Assembly (NCBI RefSeq): GCF_021021555.1
Contig: NZ_JAINWA010000001.1
Location: forward strand, 434,001-498,000
Direction: 5' to 3'
Origin: Teretinema zuelzerae
GTDB lineage: Bacteria > Spirochaetota > Spirochaetia > Treponematales > Treponemataceae
DNA length: 64,000 nt
Shown: one piece after another, positions 7,463-16,810 of the stretch
Layout of the letters: the number at the start of each line of letters is the position of its first letter
How positions within the stretch are numbered: position 1 is the stretch's first letter
Translations under genes and position numbers: made by a program
Notes under the pieces: generated by a model
Seen by the model: the letters and a program-made list of their open reading frames with translations, nothing else
Told to the model about the DNA's origin: nothing
Database searches by the model: none

Positions 7463-8842
7463 ATGACAACCGAAACAAATAAAAGAACCCTCGCGAAAAC
7501 CGGATCGACGATGGACCGGGCCGCCCTTCCGCTGGTAACGCTTGCTATACCGATCGTATTCGAATCATTTTTCCGCATTCTGGTGTCTTCAATAGATACC
7601 ATCATGTTAAGCTCCTATTCCCAGCATGCTGTTGCGGGAGTGGGTCTGGTATCGCAGTACATCTTCTTCCTGCAAATTCTGTTCAATATGATCTGCATCG
7701 GAACCAGCATCGTGCTCGCCCAGTATCTGGGAGGAAAACGCATCGACGAATGCAAACAGGTAGCCCAGGCAAGCGCCGTCATGGTGACGGGCGTCGGACT
7801 CTTCCTCACCACCGCCGTCATACTCGGCACCCCCACCCTTCTGTCGTTCTATGAAATCGAACCGCAGGTGCGATCCTTCGCCGCGACGTATTTCGTCATT
7901 TTCGGCGGATTCGGAGCCCTGTTCACTGCCTTCAACATGCTGCAGGGAACAATTCTCAGATCCTACGGCTATACCCGGGAGGCGATGTACGTCTCCTTCG
8001 CCGCGAATATCATTAACGTCGTTGGTAATTCCATCTCGTTGTACGGCTTTTTCGGCCTTCCCGTTTTCGGGGTCACCGGCGTCGCGATCTCGTCGCTGAT
8101 TTCTCAGATCGCGGCATGCGGAATTCTCGCCGCCATCATCGCGAAGAAGAAGGACGTCCAGTTTCCGCTGAAGGGATGGAGCAAGGTTCCGCAGACGATT
8201 TACCGTAAAATACTCTCCATCGGAGTTCCGACCGCGGGAGAAAACCTGGCCTACAACGTCGCTCAAATAGTCATCATGGCGATGATTTCCACGCTGGGAA
8301 CCTGGGCAATGTCCGCCCAGGTGTATACGCAAACCATCGTCCGCTTCGTCTTCGTCGCGGCAATGTCCATTGGAAACGCAGTCCAGATAAAAACCGGTTA
8401 TTTCGTGGGAGCGAAGGAACCGGAAAAAGCCTACAGACGGCTGTACCGATACGTCGGCTTCGGAATACTCGTATCCCTTGCCATGATCACCGTCATCAAT
8501 CTGTTTAAAATACAGATCATCGGACTTTTTACAGACGAGCCGGAAATCATCCGCATTACCGCCCAGGTGCTTCTTGTCGCGGTGTATGTAGAGTTCGGCC
8601 GAGCGATCAATCTGATCACCATACCCGGGCTCAAAGGAGCCGGAGACGTCAAGTTCCCGGTTTTCATCGGCATGCTGTGCATGTGGGGAATCGGAGTTCT
8701 GTGGGCGTGGATTCTGGGAATCCGATTGGGAATGGGCCTGCCCGGAATATGGATTGCCGTCGGTTCGGATGAGACGATCAGAGGCTTTATCATGCTGGCG
8801 AGATGGAAAAGCAAGCGGTGGATGACGAAGGCCATTTCCTGA
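7463..8842 (+). CDS. MATE-family multidrug/cation efflux transporter
   Basis: 459 residues with about 12 predicted transmembrane helices. The MATE features include DRAALPLVTLAIPIVFESFF at the start, MLSSYSQHAVAGVGL in helix 2 and a second-half repeat beginning GVPTAGENLAYN. MATE proteins export cationic drugs or toxins in exchange for Na+ or H+. Substrate cannot be inferred. No clear ribosome binding site precedes the ATG at 7463. Confidence 0.93.
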   Translation: MTTETNKRTLAKTGSTMDRAALPLVTLAIPIVFESFFRILVSSIDTIMLSSYSQHAVAGVGLVSQYIFFLQILFNMICIGTSIVLAQYLGGKRIDECKQVAQASAVMVTGVGLFLTTAVILGTPTLLSFYEIEPQVRSFAATYFVIFGGFGALFTAFNMLQGTILRSYGYTREAMYVSFAANIINVVGNSISLYGFFGLPVFGVTGVAISSLISQIAACGILAAIIAKKKDVQFPLKGWSKVPQTIYRKILSIGVPTAGENLAYNVAQIVIMAMISTLGTWAMSAQVYTQTIVRFVFVAAMSIGNAVQIKTGYFVGAKEPEKAYRRLYRYVGFGILVSLAMITVINLFKIQIIGLFTDEPEIIRITAQVLLVAVYVEFGRAINLITIPGLKGAGDVKFPVFIGMLCMWGIGVLWAWILGIRLGMGLPGIWIAVGSDETIRGFIMLARWKSKRWMTKAIS

Positions 8843-8861
8843 CAAAAAAGATTCATTTCCC

Positions 8862-8890
8862 TTGACGCTTGACAGTGCGCGTGCTACAGT
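8862..8890 (+). promoter_or_regulatory. Promoter with long structured leader for the RRM gene
   Basis: -35 TTGACG (8862-8867), 17-nt spacer, -10 TACAGT (8885-8890), giving a leader of about 200 nt. Two small hairpins lie just before the ribosome binding site: TACCGC/GCGGTA (9041-9061) and TACCG/CGGTA (9074-9090). The AAGGA site follows at once. Such a leader could provide temperature- or self-regulated translation. Confidence 0.6.
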
Positions 8891-9100
8891 TATCGCATCG
8901 AACGAGATCTTACTTATTTTTGTGTAATGTACCGACTGCTTGCTGTCTGCTTCTGTATCCTGCCTGTCCTGTGCTTGATTCAGCATACCTTGCGATCCCG
9001 GCCTTCATTATATAAAAAATGTGAAGCAAGACCGTTGATGTACCGCTTTTATATGGCGGTAGGACTACAGAATTACCGGAAATATCGGTAAAGGATTTTT

Positions 9101-9409
9101 ATGTCTCAGAAGATTTATGTCGGAAACATGAACTACGCGACCACAGAGGCCGCCCTCACCAACCTCTTCGGCCAGTACGGCGAGGTTATCTCCTCCAGCA
9201 TCATCAAGGATCGCTATACCCAGCAGTCCAAGGGATTCGGTTTCGTCGAGATGGCTGACGAGCAGGCCGCGGAAGCCGCGATCGCTACGCTCAACAACCA
9301 GGAGTTCGAAGGACGCCGCCTCCGCGTCAACGTTGCTGAAAACAAACCCCGCGAATCACGCCCCCGCTACAACAACAACGACCGCGGCGGATACGGAGAT
9401 CGCTACTAA
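9101..9409 (+). CDS. RRM-domain RNA-binding protein
   Basis: A 102-residue protein with a single RNA-recognition motif. RNP2 is IYVGNMNY (residues 4-11) and RNP1 is KGFGFVEM (about 46-53). The tail is Arg/Gly/Tyr-rich (NNNDRGGYGDRY), as in glycine-rich RRM proteins of cyanobacteria and spirochaetes that act in cold or stress responses. It binds single-stranded RNA in the cytoplasm. The leader hairpins just before the start may be its own target. Terminator follows. Confidence 0.95.
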   Translation: MSQKIYVGNMNYATTEAALTNLFGQYGEVISSSIIKDRYTQQSKGFGFVEMADEQAAEAAIATLNNQEFEGRRLRVNVAENKPRESRPRYNNNDRGGYGDRY

Positions 9410-9447
9410 TCAAACAGTCGGGCATGCATCTTGCATGACTGAGAAAA

Positions 9448-9475
9448 ACCGGATCCTCGAAGGTCCGGTTTTTTT
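9448..9475 (+). terminator. Rho-independent terminator
   Basis: ACCGGA...TCCGGT stem with an inner AGG/CCT-like extension and a seven-T tail, 40 nt after the RRM gene. Confidence 0.8.
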
Positions 9476-9489
9476 ATTTTAAAGACTCA

Positions 9490-9517
9490 TCGACGGGGAA
9501 TCCCGCCATGCTATACT
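9490..9517 (+). promoter_or_regulatory. Promoter, leaderless start
   Basis: -35 TCGACG (weak, 9490-9495), 16-nt spacer, -10 TATACT (9512-9517). The ATG at 9524 sits at the expected transcription start; there is no Shine-Dalgarno sequence. Confidence 0.5.
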
Positions 9518-9523
9518 TACGAA

Positions 9524-10453
9524 ATGAGCACAGAAGACACGTTAATGAATGAAAAGTTTTCCTCTGTTTTTACCGCCTTTCTCGATCCGGCCGTCGACAG
9601 GCCCTCCTTCATCGGTTCATGGCTACGCGCAAAGAGCATTCCCTACTCGGTAGTCGAAATAAAAGGTAAAAAGCATATTTTCATCAAATTCGGATCAGAG
9701 GCCTACGATCCGAGATTCAAGATGAAAACCCTCGTTGCCCACCACGACCGGGTAAACGATACCGAAGGAGCGAACGACAACAGCGCCGCGTGCTTCCAGC
9801 TGCTGAAACTTGCCGAAACCCTTTCGCAGGCGGCTGAAAGCGCCGGACCGAGGGTTCACAACACCCGGATTATTCTGACCGACGGAGAGGAAGCCGCCGG
9901 AACCCGGGGAATACTCGCTCAGGGTTCATTCGCGCTCGGTTCGGGCTTCAGGAAACTCGGGTTTTCGCAGGACGAGGTATTCGTTCTGGACGCCTGCGGA
10001 CGGGGCGACACCCTCATCGTATCAACAGCGGGACTCGACAGGAAAATGGGCAAGGCGCTTGCGGACAAAATGATGAATCTCCACGCCTACGCCAAATCGA
10101 TCGCGAGAAGCGCGGCGCCCGAGTCCTGGCTCGCGCTGCCGACGCCTTACAGCGACAATGCCGGCTTCCTGGCTGCTGGAATCGCGGCCCAGACGATCAC
10201 GGTTCTCCCCTCCCGGGAGGCCACGGCCCTCCTTGCGGCGACGAGGGACTTCGCGTTGCAGGGAGCCGTCCTCGAGGCAGTCAGCCGAAACCGCTACGGC
10301 GAACTGAGCGCCGAGGCCGCTGCCGCGGTGCCGCAGACCTGGAAGCTAATGCACACGGCAGAGGATACCGCATCGACGCTCAACGCAGGGGCATTCTCCT
10401 TGATAGAGAGATTTCTCGCCCGATTGACCGAAACGCTTGAACCTGCGCTCTAA
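9524..10453 (+). CDS. M28/M42-like zinc aminopeptidase-fold protein
   Basis: 309 residues resembling a cut-down M28 peptidase: LVAHHDRVNDTEGANDNSA carries the first His and bridging Asp, IILTDGEEAAGTRG the Glu pair, VFVLDACGRGDT a further Asp, and TPYSDNAGF a late ligand region. No signal peptide, so it is cytosolic. The HHD and DGEE motifs suggest an intact two-metal site. The substrate is unknown. Two starts are possible (9524 and 9545); 9524 fits the promoter. Confidence 0.75.
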   Translation: MSTEDTLMNEKFSSVFTAFLDPAVDRPSFIGSWLRAKSIPYSVVEIKGKKHIFIKFGSEAYDPRFKMKTLVAHHDRVNDTEGANDNSAACFQLLKLAETLSQAAESAGPRVHNTRIILTDGEEAAGTRGILAQGSFALGSGFRKLGFSQDEVFVLDACGRGDTLIVSTAGLDRKMGKALADKMMNLHAYAKSIARSAAPESWLALPTPYSDNAGFLAAGIAAQTITVLPSREATALLAATRDFALQGAVLEAVSRNRYGELSAEAAAAVPQTWKLMHTAEDTASTLNAGAFSLIERFLARLTETLEPAL

Positions 10454-10484
10454 GCTGAGCAAACGCCTATTTCGCAGATAAAAA

Positions 10485-10512
10485 AAGAGCCGGTCTCGTC
10501 GACCGGCTCTTT
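10485..10512. terminator. Bidirectional terminator
   Basis: Perfect 10-bp stem AAGAGCCGGT/ACCGGCTCTT with T-runs on both strands, between the peptidase gene and pgi, which converge here. Confidence 0.88.
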
Positions 10513-10551
10513 TCAGTTATTCCGAATATCCTGTATCAGTTTCCGCGCGAT

Positions 10552-12123
10552 TTACAGGCCGAAAATCTCCGCGTAGGCTTTAAGAGCCGGGTCCATATCG
10601 CCGGAAAGGACTTTCTTGGTCAGAACCTTGCCGAGCTGTACGCCTTCCTGGTCGAAGCTGTTCAGATTCCATACGAAGCCCTGGAACATGATCTTGTTCT
10701 CGAAGTGTGCAAGAAGGGCTCCGAGCGCTTCGGGAGTGAGCTTCTTTCCCCAGATGAGGCTGGAAGGCCGTCCGCCGGGGAAGTTCTTGTTCGGATTTGT
10801 GTCTTGTTTTCCGCAGGCGAACGCGACGATCTGGGCCGACAAGTTCGCGCAAAGCTTCTTCTGGCTCGTTGAGCCTTCTACGACGACGTCCGCGCCGGCC
10901 TGGGATTCCTGGAATCCGATGAACTGCAGCGGAACGATGTCCGTTCCCTGATGGAGGAGCTGGAAGAATGAATGCTGGCCGTTCGTGCCGGGCTCGCCGA
11001 AAATCACCGGACCGGTTGCGTAGCGTACAGCTTCGCCGCGGCGGTTCACCTGCTTGCCGTTCGATTCCATGTCAGCCTGCTGGAGGTGCGCGGGGAAGCG
11101 GGAAAGGGCCTGGCTGTAGGGAAGAATGGCGGTCGAGGGATAGCCGAGAACGTTCCGCTCGTACACGCCGATGAGGGCGTCGAGAAGGGCGGGGTTTTTG
11201 CGGATATCTGATTCCAGCGCGGATTTGTCGGCCGCATGGGCTCCGTCGAGGAAGGCGGCGAAGGTTTCGGGACCGAAGGCGAGCGAGAGGACGGCGCCGC
11301 CGACGGCGGAGCAGGAAGAGTAGCGGCCGCCGATGAAGTCGTCCATATAGAACGAAGCGAGATAGCCGGGATTGTTCGCGAGGGGGCTGGTTTCGCTGGT
11401 GACGGCGATCATGTGCTTTGACGGGTCGAGGCCGGCCTTTTTAAGGAGATCCTTTACGAACAGTTCGTTCGCGAGGGTTTCCTGGGTGGTTCCGCTCTTG
11501 GACACGAGAATAAAGAGCGTTTTCGCAAGCTCTACGGAAGAAGCCACCGCGACGGCGTCGTCCGGATCGACGTTGGAAATAAAGCGCGCTTCCATCTTTT
11601 TCTTGCCGGAAGCCTGCGCCCACTGCTCGAGCGCGAGATACATCGCGCGGGGACCGAGATCGGAACCGCCGATGCCGATCTGGACGACGGATGCGAAGCG
11701 GTCTCCCTTGGAGCCGACGATCTTTCCTGAATGAACGGAAGCGGCGAAATCAGCGATCTTTTTCTGCTCGCCTGCGTAAAAATCGCGGAGATTCTTCCCC
11801 TGGAAGAAGACATCCTTTCCGGCCTGGCCACGGGAGAGCTGGTGAAGAACCTTGCGGTTTTCTCCCGTATTGATCACCTCTCCGTCCAGCAGGGCCTGGT
11901 ATTTTTCGATGAGCTGCTGTTCGGCGCTGAGCTCGGCAAGCACGGACAGAATCTGTTCGTTCACCTCTTTCGCTGCATAATTATACGCAAGGCCGGCGGC
12001 CATCGGGGTCTGGTATTCTTTCACGCGGGAAGCGGAAAGCGCCTGGGACAGATTCACCTGTCCCTTGAGGGATAAAAGCTTTTTGTACGCGTTGAGCGTA
12101 TCAAGATTGTTCCAATTGATCAT
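10552..12123 (-). CDS. pgi: Glucose-6-phosphate isomerase
   Basis: 523 residues, normal for the family. It interconverts glucose 6-phosphate and fructose 6-phosphate. Visible motifs are QIGIGGSDLGPRAMYLAL, FISNVDPDD, LVSKSGTTQETLANE, FGEPGTNGQHSFFQLLHQGT and LGKVLTKKV. A GGAGT ribosome binding site precedes the ATG at 12123. argR lies 62 nt upstream on the same strand, so the two may be co-transcribed. Confidence 0.96.
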   Translation of the reverse strand: MINWNNLDTLNAYKKLLSLKGQVNLSQALSASRVKEYQTPMAAGLAYNYAAKEVNEQILSVLAELSAEQQLIEKYQALLDGEVINTGENRKVLHQLSRGQAGKDVFFQGKNLRDFYAGEQKKIADFAASVHSGKIVGSKGDRFASVVQIGIGGSDLGPRAMYLALEQWAQASGKKKMEARFISNVDPDDAVAVASSVELAKTLFILVSKSGTTQETLANELFVKDLLKKAGLDPSKHMIAVTSETSPLANNPGYLASFYMDDFIGGRYSSCSAVGGAVLSLAFGPETFAAFLDGAHAADKSALESDIRKNPALLDALIGVYERNVLGYPSTAILPYSQALSRFPAHLQQADMESNGKQVNRRGEAVRYATGPVIFGEPGTNGQHSFFQLLHQGTDIVPLQFIGFQESQAGADVVVEGSTSQKKLCANLSAQIVAFACGKQDTNPNKNFPGGRPSSLIWGKKLTPEALGALLAHFENKIMFQGFVWNLNSFDQEGVQLGKVLTKKVLSGDMDPALKAYAEIFGL

Positions 12124-12185
12124 ATTCTGACTCCTTCAGTATGTGATGATTGCGCAGAAATGGAACTTTAAGGACGCGAACGGCC

Positions 12186-12659
12186 CTATTCGTCCAATTC
12201 AGGGATTTTCAATTTAAGGGTATCGAGGAAGTCTTCGCCGGAGACGCCCTGGCGGAGGCAGATGAAAACGCAGTTGTCCCGGCCGGAAATTGTCCCGAGC
12301 ACTTCCTCGAGATTCATGCTGTCTATCGCTCCGGCGACCACGTCGGAATGGCCGGAATAGGTTTTCACGACCACCATGTTGCCGGAATATTCGATGGAGA
12401 TATAGCCCCGGAGGAAATCCTGAACGACGGACTGTTCCGATTCCTGCCGTTCCTCGTCGCCGGGGAGTGTATAGACGTAGCCGTTATGTCCGTCTGAAAT
12501 TTTGCCGACTTTCAGCAGCTTCAAATCGCGGGAGAGCGTCGCCTGGGTAACCGCGAAGCCTTCTCGCGACAAATAGCCGAGAAGGGCTTCCTGCGATTCT
12601 ATCCGGTAGGTTTTTATGAGTTTTCTGATCGTTTTAAGCCGGGTTAATCGTTCTTTCAC
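12186..12659 (-). CDS. argR: Arginine repressor ArgR
   Basis: 157 residues. The N-terminal winged helix shows IESQEALLGYLSREGFAVTQ and ATLSRDLKLL; the C-terminal hexamerisation/arginine-binding domain shows LGTISGRDNCVFICL, matching the GT-(I/L)-AG-D-D/N motif of the family. The start is GTG at 12659 with AGGGAA upstream, and a TATAAT lies before that. No arginine genes are in the window. It is upstream of pgi on the same strand. Confidence 0.93.
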   Translation of the reverse strand: MKERLTRLKTIRKLIKTYRIESQEALLGYLSREGFAVTQATLSRDLKLLKVGKISDGHNGYVYTLPGDEERQESEQSVVQDFLRGYISIEYSGNMVVVKTYSGHSDVVAGAIDSMNLEEVLGTISGRDNCVFICLRQGVSGEDFLDTLKLKIPELDE

Positions 12660-12763
12660 TAGTTCCCTACCCTGGAAAATCGAATATTTATACCATTATA
12701 ATGAATAAAGACAGCGGTAATGTCAAGCGAAGAGGATGCCGATACACATAGTGGAGCCCCATA

Positions 12764-14182
12764 GTGGAAGACGAAACACGAGCCGAACATACTGAAACCG
12801 ACATCCTCTACATTCGTCAGGGCGACCAGAAAGACGGCTATGCCGAAGTGCGCGTGCAAACAGACAAGGCCGCAGCTTACGCAACCCTCTACCCCCCGAC
12901 CCCGGGAGGAGCCTTTCTTACCTGGGGTACCGTTTCCCAGCGGATAGCGGATTTCGGAATCGTCCGAGGGGTACTCGAAGACAATATCCAGGAAGCCATA
13001 TTCAAGGCGAACTCGACTCATCAACCGGTCAAAGACGTTCTCATCGCCCGGGGTGAGGATCCCGTTACGGAAATCCCCGAACATTTCGTGATACGGAAGG
13101 ACCTTCTGGAGCGAAAGCCGGAAATCGATCCGGACTTGGCCCGCGTGGATTGGCATTCGATCAGCGCTTTTTCCATTGTAAACGCGAAAGATCCCATCGC
13201 CCGGCGCATTCCGAAGGTCGACGGAAAGAACGGCTGGAACATTTTCGGAGAAGAACGGGATTTTCCGGTCAAAAACATGTCTGCATTCTCCGCGGGCGGC
13301 GGAGTCATCGATCACCCCCAGGGCTTGTTCGCGGGAAAAAGCGGACGGCTTTCGATCGATTCGTCGGGATCGATCTCCATCGAAGAAGTGCTGGTGCTGA
13401 AAAAGGGCGTAGACTTTTCGACGGGAAACATCACCTTCCCCGGAGACGTGATATTGCAGGGAAAGGTCGCGGACGGATTCAAGATTTATACAGGCGGCTC
13501 GCTGATCGCGGCGGACGTGGTCGACGTGACGGAAGTGGTGACGAGAAAGGACTTTATCGTACAGGGCGGGATCGAGGGAAAATCGACGGGAGCCGCCCGA
13601 GTGGGAAGAAACCTGAAAGCAAAGTATATTCAGAACTGCCGGGTCGCGGTGCGCGGGGATATCGAGGTCTCGGGGAGCATCGTGCAGTCGAAGGTGTTCG
13701 CCATGGGCTCGATCCGCATGGGCGACGCGGGAAAGATAATCGGCTGCGAATGCATCGCCATCGGTTCGGTCAGCGCTCTGGACATCGGAAATCCGCGGGG
13801 AGCCCGGACATGGATACGATGCGGAACCGACTTCACCGTGCAGCAGGAGCTGGACATTGCCAACGAGCAGCTCAAGGTGATAGCCGTCAAACTCCAGAAA
13901 GCCGAAGAGATTTATCGGGACGAGCCGCTGGAGGACATCAAGAAATACATCGACGAGCTGAAGGCCCGAAAATCCGATATCATCAACCGCATCCCCACCT
14001 ATCTGCCCCGGATCGACAAAAACGACGAAGCCGCGGTGATCGTAAAGGGAACCGCGTATCCCGGGGCCGAAATCGAAATATGCCACGTTCCCTACAAGGT
14101 GACGAAGGCCGTGAAGCAGACGGTGTTCAAACTCGACAAGCTTCGCGGAACCATCGTCACCGAACCGTACAAAAAATCCTGA
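12764..14182 (+). CDS. FapA-family (DUF342) protein
   Basis: 472 residues of the flagellar assembly protein A/DUF342 family. The central part is a right-handed beta-helix (GNITFPGDVILQGKVADGFK, IYTGGSLIAADVVDVTEVVT, NLKAKYIQNCRVAVRGDIEV) of the polymer-forming type seen in bactofilins and MinC; a coiled coil (about residues 365-410) and a small C-terminal beta-domain follow. Family members act in cell-surface or polarity roles. The start is GTG at 12764 with GGAG about 8 nt upstream. Confidence 0.85.
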   Translation: MEDETRAEHTETDILYIRQGDQKDGYAEVRVQTDKAAAYATLYPPTPGGAFLTWGTVSQRIADFGIVRGVLEDNIQEAIFKANSTHQPVKDVLIARGEDPVTEIPEHFVIRKDLLERKPEIDPDLARVDWHSISAFSIVNAKDPIARRIPKVDGKNGWNIFGEERDFPVKNMSAFSAGGGVIDHPQGLFAGKSGRLSIDSSGSISIEEVLVLKKGVDFSTGNITFPGDVILQGKVADGFKIYTGGSLIAADVVDVTEVVTRKDFIVQGGIEGKSTGAARVGRNLKAKYIQNCRVAVRGDIEVSGSIVQSKVFAMGSIRMGDAGKIIGCECIAIGSVSALDIGNPRGARTWIRCGTDFTVQQELDIANEQLKVIAVKLQKAEEIYRDEPLEDIKKYIDELKARKSDIINRIPTYLPRIDKNDEAAVIVKGTAYPGAEIEICHVPYKVTKAVKQTVFKLDKLRGTIVTEPYKKS

Positions 14183-14193
14183 CGCCTTTTTTT

Positions 14194-16782
14194 TTAGCCC
14201 AAGGTAACCCAGGTTTTTCCGGTTCCGCCCTCCTCTGGACGGGCAAAATGGAATTCCTGCACCACGGGACTGGCGGCGAGAGCCTCGTGAACGGCAGTCT
14301 GAAGAACGCCGTGGCCTTTTCCATGCACCACCGAAAATCCCTGCAACCCCTTCATCGCGGCAAGATCGAGCTGTTTCTCGAGCGCTTTCATGGCCTCGTC
14401 ATGCCTCATGCCTAAAAGCCGCAATTCGAAAGCCGGGGATTCCTCTCCGCCGAGCTCCGTATGCACCTCTACGACCGGAGCGCGGCCGGGGGAGCTGACG
14501 GGAACGGCGGTCAGCTCGTCCTCGGAAACGGTGAGGCGTATGGTTCCCGCGGAAACGATCCAGGAACCTTTTTTCGCTTCGCGAACTAATGTCGCGCGGG
14601 TTTTCCGCTCGCCGACGTAGACTTCCACTCCGGGCGCGAATTCGGGAATGGCTCCGCCTGGTCCCTGCCGGGATCCCTGGGGAAAAGCGGAATCCGCTTC
14701 GCGGAGTCTGCGGGTTTCGCGGCGTCCCGGCTTGCCCTTGCGGCCGCCGACCGTAGCGCCGGCGGAGGCGGAAGCGCTTTCTTCGCGAGCTTCGAGGCCG
14801 TGGCGCTCCGAGGTTTCCCTGCGCGCGTCCTTCACGGCGTTTTTTTCTTCCGCAAATGAATCGCGCTCGGCTGAAACGAGGGAATCGAGCTCCTTCATCC
14901 AGGATTTAACCTGCACGGTTTTCTCCCTCGTAAGCTCCCCTTCCCTGATTTCGCGGACAAGGTTTTCCAGCTGGCTCCTGCTTTCCGCAAGAAGCTTTTC
15001 CAGCCGGCCGCAGCCCTGTTCGCGAAGCTCGACCTCTTTTTGGCGGAGCTGCAGCTCGCGCAAATCGTTCTTGCGCCGTTTTTCTCGGAGCTGCTGTTCT
15101 TCTTTTTTACGGTTCTGCTCGAACCGGTCGAGCTCTTCGTGCTTCGCGGTCAAGCCGCGGATCAGAGCGGAAACGTCGGCGCGCTCTTCAAGGATATAGG
15201 TACGGGCCTGTTCGATTATGCGGGAGTCGAGACCGTTCCGGGAAGCGATGTCGAGGGCGTGGCTTTCTCCCGGCACGCCCATGAGGATGCGGTACGTAGG
15301 GCTTAACGTATTCTGGTCGAAATCCACGGAGGCGTTGACGCAGGCGGGATGGGTGTATCCGTAGTTTTTCAGGACGCCGTGGTGGGTGGTGACCAGAACG
15401 ACGGACCGCGCGACTAAAAGCGCGTCCAGCACCGCCATGGCGATCGCCCCGCCTTCCTGCGGGTCGGTTCCGCTTCCCAGTTCGTCCAGAAGGACGAGGC
15501 TGCGCGGAGTCGCCGAGCGGAGGATTTCCGAGATGTTCTTCATGTGGCCGGAAAAAGTCGACAAAGACTGGTCCAGGGACTGTTCGTCGCCGATGTCGCA
15601 TCCGATGTAGTCGAATACAGGCAGAACAGAAGGCTCGGCGGCGGGAAGCGGCCAGCCCGACTGGTTCAAAAGGGCGAAGAGGGCCGCAGTCTTGAGCGTT
15701 ACGGTCTTTCCGCCGGTGTTAGGCCCCGTCACGATGAGCATGCGGCTGCCGGGCGACAGAACGAGATCGATCGGAACGGCGCGGGGGCGGAGAAGCGGAT
15801 GGCGGGCCTGCTTCAGGCGGATGACGGGAACGTCGTCCGCCGAACCGGTGCCGTCCTGAGGCTCCTCGGCGTAGGCGCAGAGATTCGCGTTTCCCCATCG
15901 GGCCCCGGCTCCGACGCAGTCGAGAAAAATCGCGCGGTCGAGGGCGTCTGAAAAATCGCCGGCGAAGGGAGAAAGACGGGAGGCGAGTTCGCGAAGAATG
16001 CGGGCTACCTCGCGGGAGAGCCGATATTCTTCGGTGACCAGATCGTTGTTGCGGTCGACCACGTCCTCGGGCTCGAGATAGAGAGTCTGTCCGGATTGGG
16101 ACACCTCGTGCACGATGCCCTTGATGCGTCCCTTGAAATTCGCGCGGAGGGCGAGCACCTGGCGGCCGTCGCGGAGGGTCGGAAGGGACGACTGCAGCAT
16201 GGGCTTGAGATTGTCGTCGGCAAGGTAGCGGTGCACCAGTCGCTCGATGTCCTGCCTGATCCGCAGTATGCCCTGGCGGATCGCGCGGAGCTCCGGTAAA
16301 TCCCGCAGTTCCCCGGACTTGTCGATGATGCGGAGAATTTCGGCGAGCGGAACGGATAAATCGGGAAGGGAGGCGGCCTCGTCCGACAGCAGAGCGTCGG
16401 AGAACGAAAGAGACGCGAGCGCGTCCCGCTGATGCGAGGAGGCGGTCTCCTTCCGCCGAGCCGCCCACGAGCGCAGGGATTCTACCGTCTCGCAAAACCT
16501 GAGCAGGGCGTAGAATTCCTGTACGTCGAAAGACGCGCCTTCAAGGCCGAGCCGCGGCAGGAGCGGCCGCACCGGAGGCCAGGCTGCCAGAGAGGGAGCG
16601 GAATCGGACCTGATGCCCGACAGCCAGACGCGCCCCAGAGCCTTCAGGGTGCGGACTTCCTCCGGATCGGCCGAAGGTACGCGCGCGAGCAGCGAGGATT
16701 TTCCTTCTTCGCTCATGCAAAATCCGGCGATCTCTTCGCGGAGCCGCGGATATTCGAGTATATCCAATGTTCGTTGATTCAT
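14194..16782 (-). CDS. mutS2: MutS2 endonuclease with Smr domain
   Basis: 862 residues. The ATPase has Walker A VTGPNTGGKTVTLK, Walker B LVLLDELGSGTDPQEGGAIA, and the TTHHGVLKNYGYTHP switch. A long charged coiled coil follows (~510-620), then a C-terminal Smr domain (about 785-862, HGKGHGVLQTAVHEAL). MutS2 lacks mismatch-binding domain I and acts on branched DNA or collided ribosomes rather than mismatches. The Smr signature LDLHG-like strand reads LRLLGMR here. rsgA lies 28 nt upstream on the same strand, and murI and a zinc-ribbon gene precede it, forming a four-gene cluster. Confidence 0.95.
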   Translation of the reverse strand: MNQRTLDILEYPRLREEIAGFCMSEEGKSSLLARVPSADPEEVRTLKALGRVWLSGIRSDSAPSLAAWPPVRPLLPRLGLEGASFDVQEFYALLRFCETVESLRSWAARRKETASSHQRDALASLSFSDALLSDEAASLPDLSVPLAEILRIIDKSGELRDLPELRAIRQGILRIRQDIERLVHRYLADDNLKPMLQSSLPTLRDGRQVLALRANFKGRIKGIVHEVSQSGQTLYLEPEDVVDRNNDLVTEEYRLSREVARILRELASRLSPFAGDFSDALDRAIFLDCVGAGARWGNANLCAYAEEPQDGTGSADDVPVIRLKQARHPLLRPRAVPIDLVLSPGSRMLIVTGPNTGGKTVTLKTAALFALLNQSGWPLPAAEPSVLPVFDYIGCDIGDEQSLDQSLSTFSGHMKNISEILRSATPRSLVLLDELGSGTDPQEGGAIAMAVLDALLVARSVVLVTTHHGVLKNYGYTHPACVNASVDFDQNTLSPTYRILMGVPGESHALDIASRNGLDSRIIEQARTYILEERADVSALIRGLTAKHEELDRFEQNRKKEEQQLREKRRKNDLRELQLRQKEVELREQGCGRLEKLLAESRSQLENLVREIREGELTREKTVQVKSWMKELDSLVSAERDSFAEEKNAVKDARRETSERHGLEAREESASASAGATVGGRKGKPGRRETRRLREADSAFPQGSRQGPGGAIPEFAPGVEVYVGERKTRATLVREAKKGSWIVSAGTIRLTVSEDELTAVPVSSPGRAPVVEVHTELGGEESPAFELRLLGMRHDEAMKALEKQLDLAAMKGLQGFSVVHGKGHGVLQTAVHEALAASPVVQEFHFARPEEGGTGKTWVTLG

Positions 16783-16810
16783 TGTTCAATGCCTTCCGCC
16801 CCGAGGGCGG

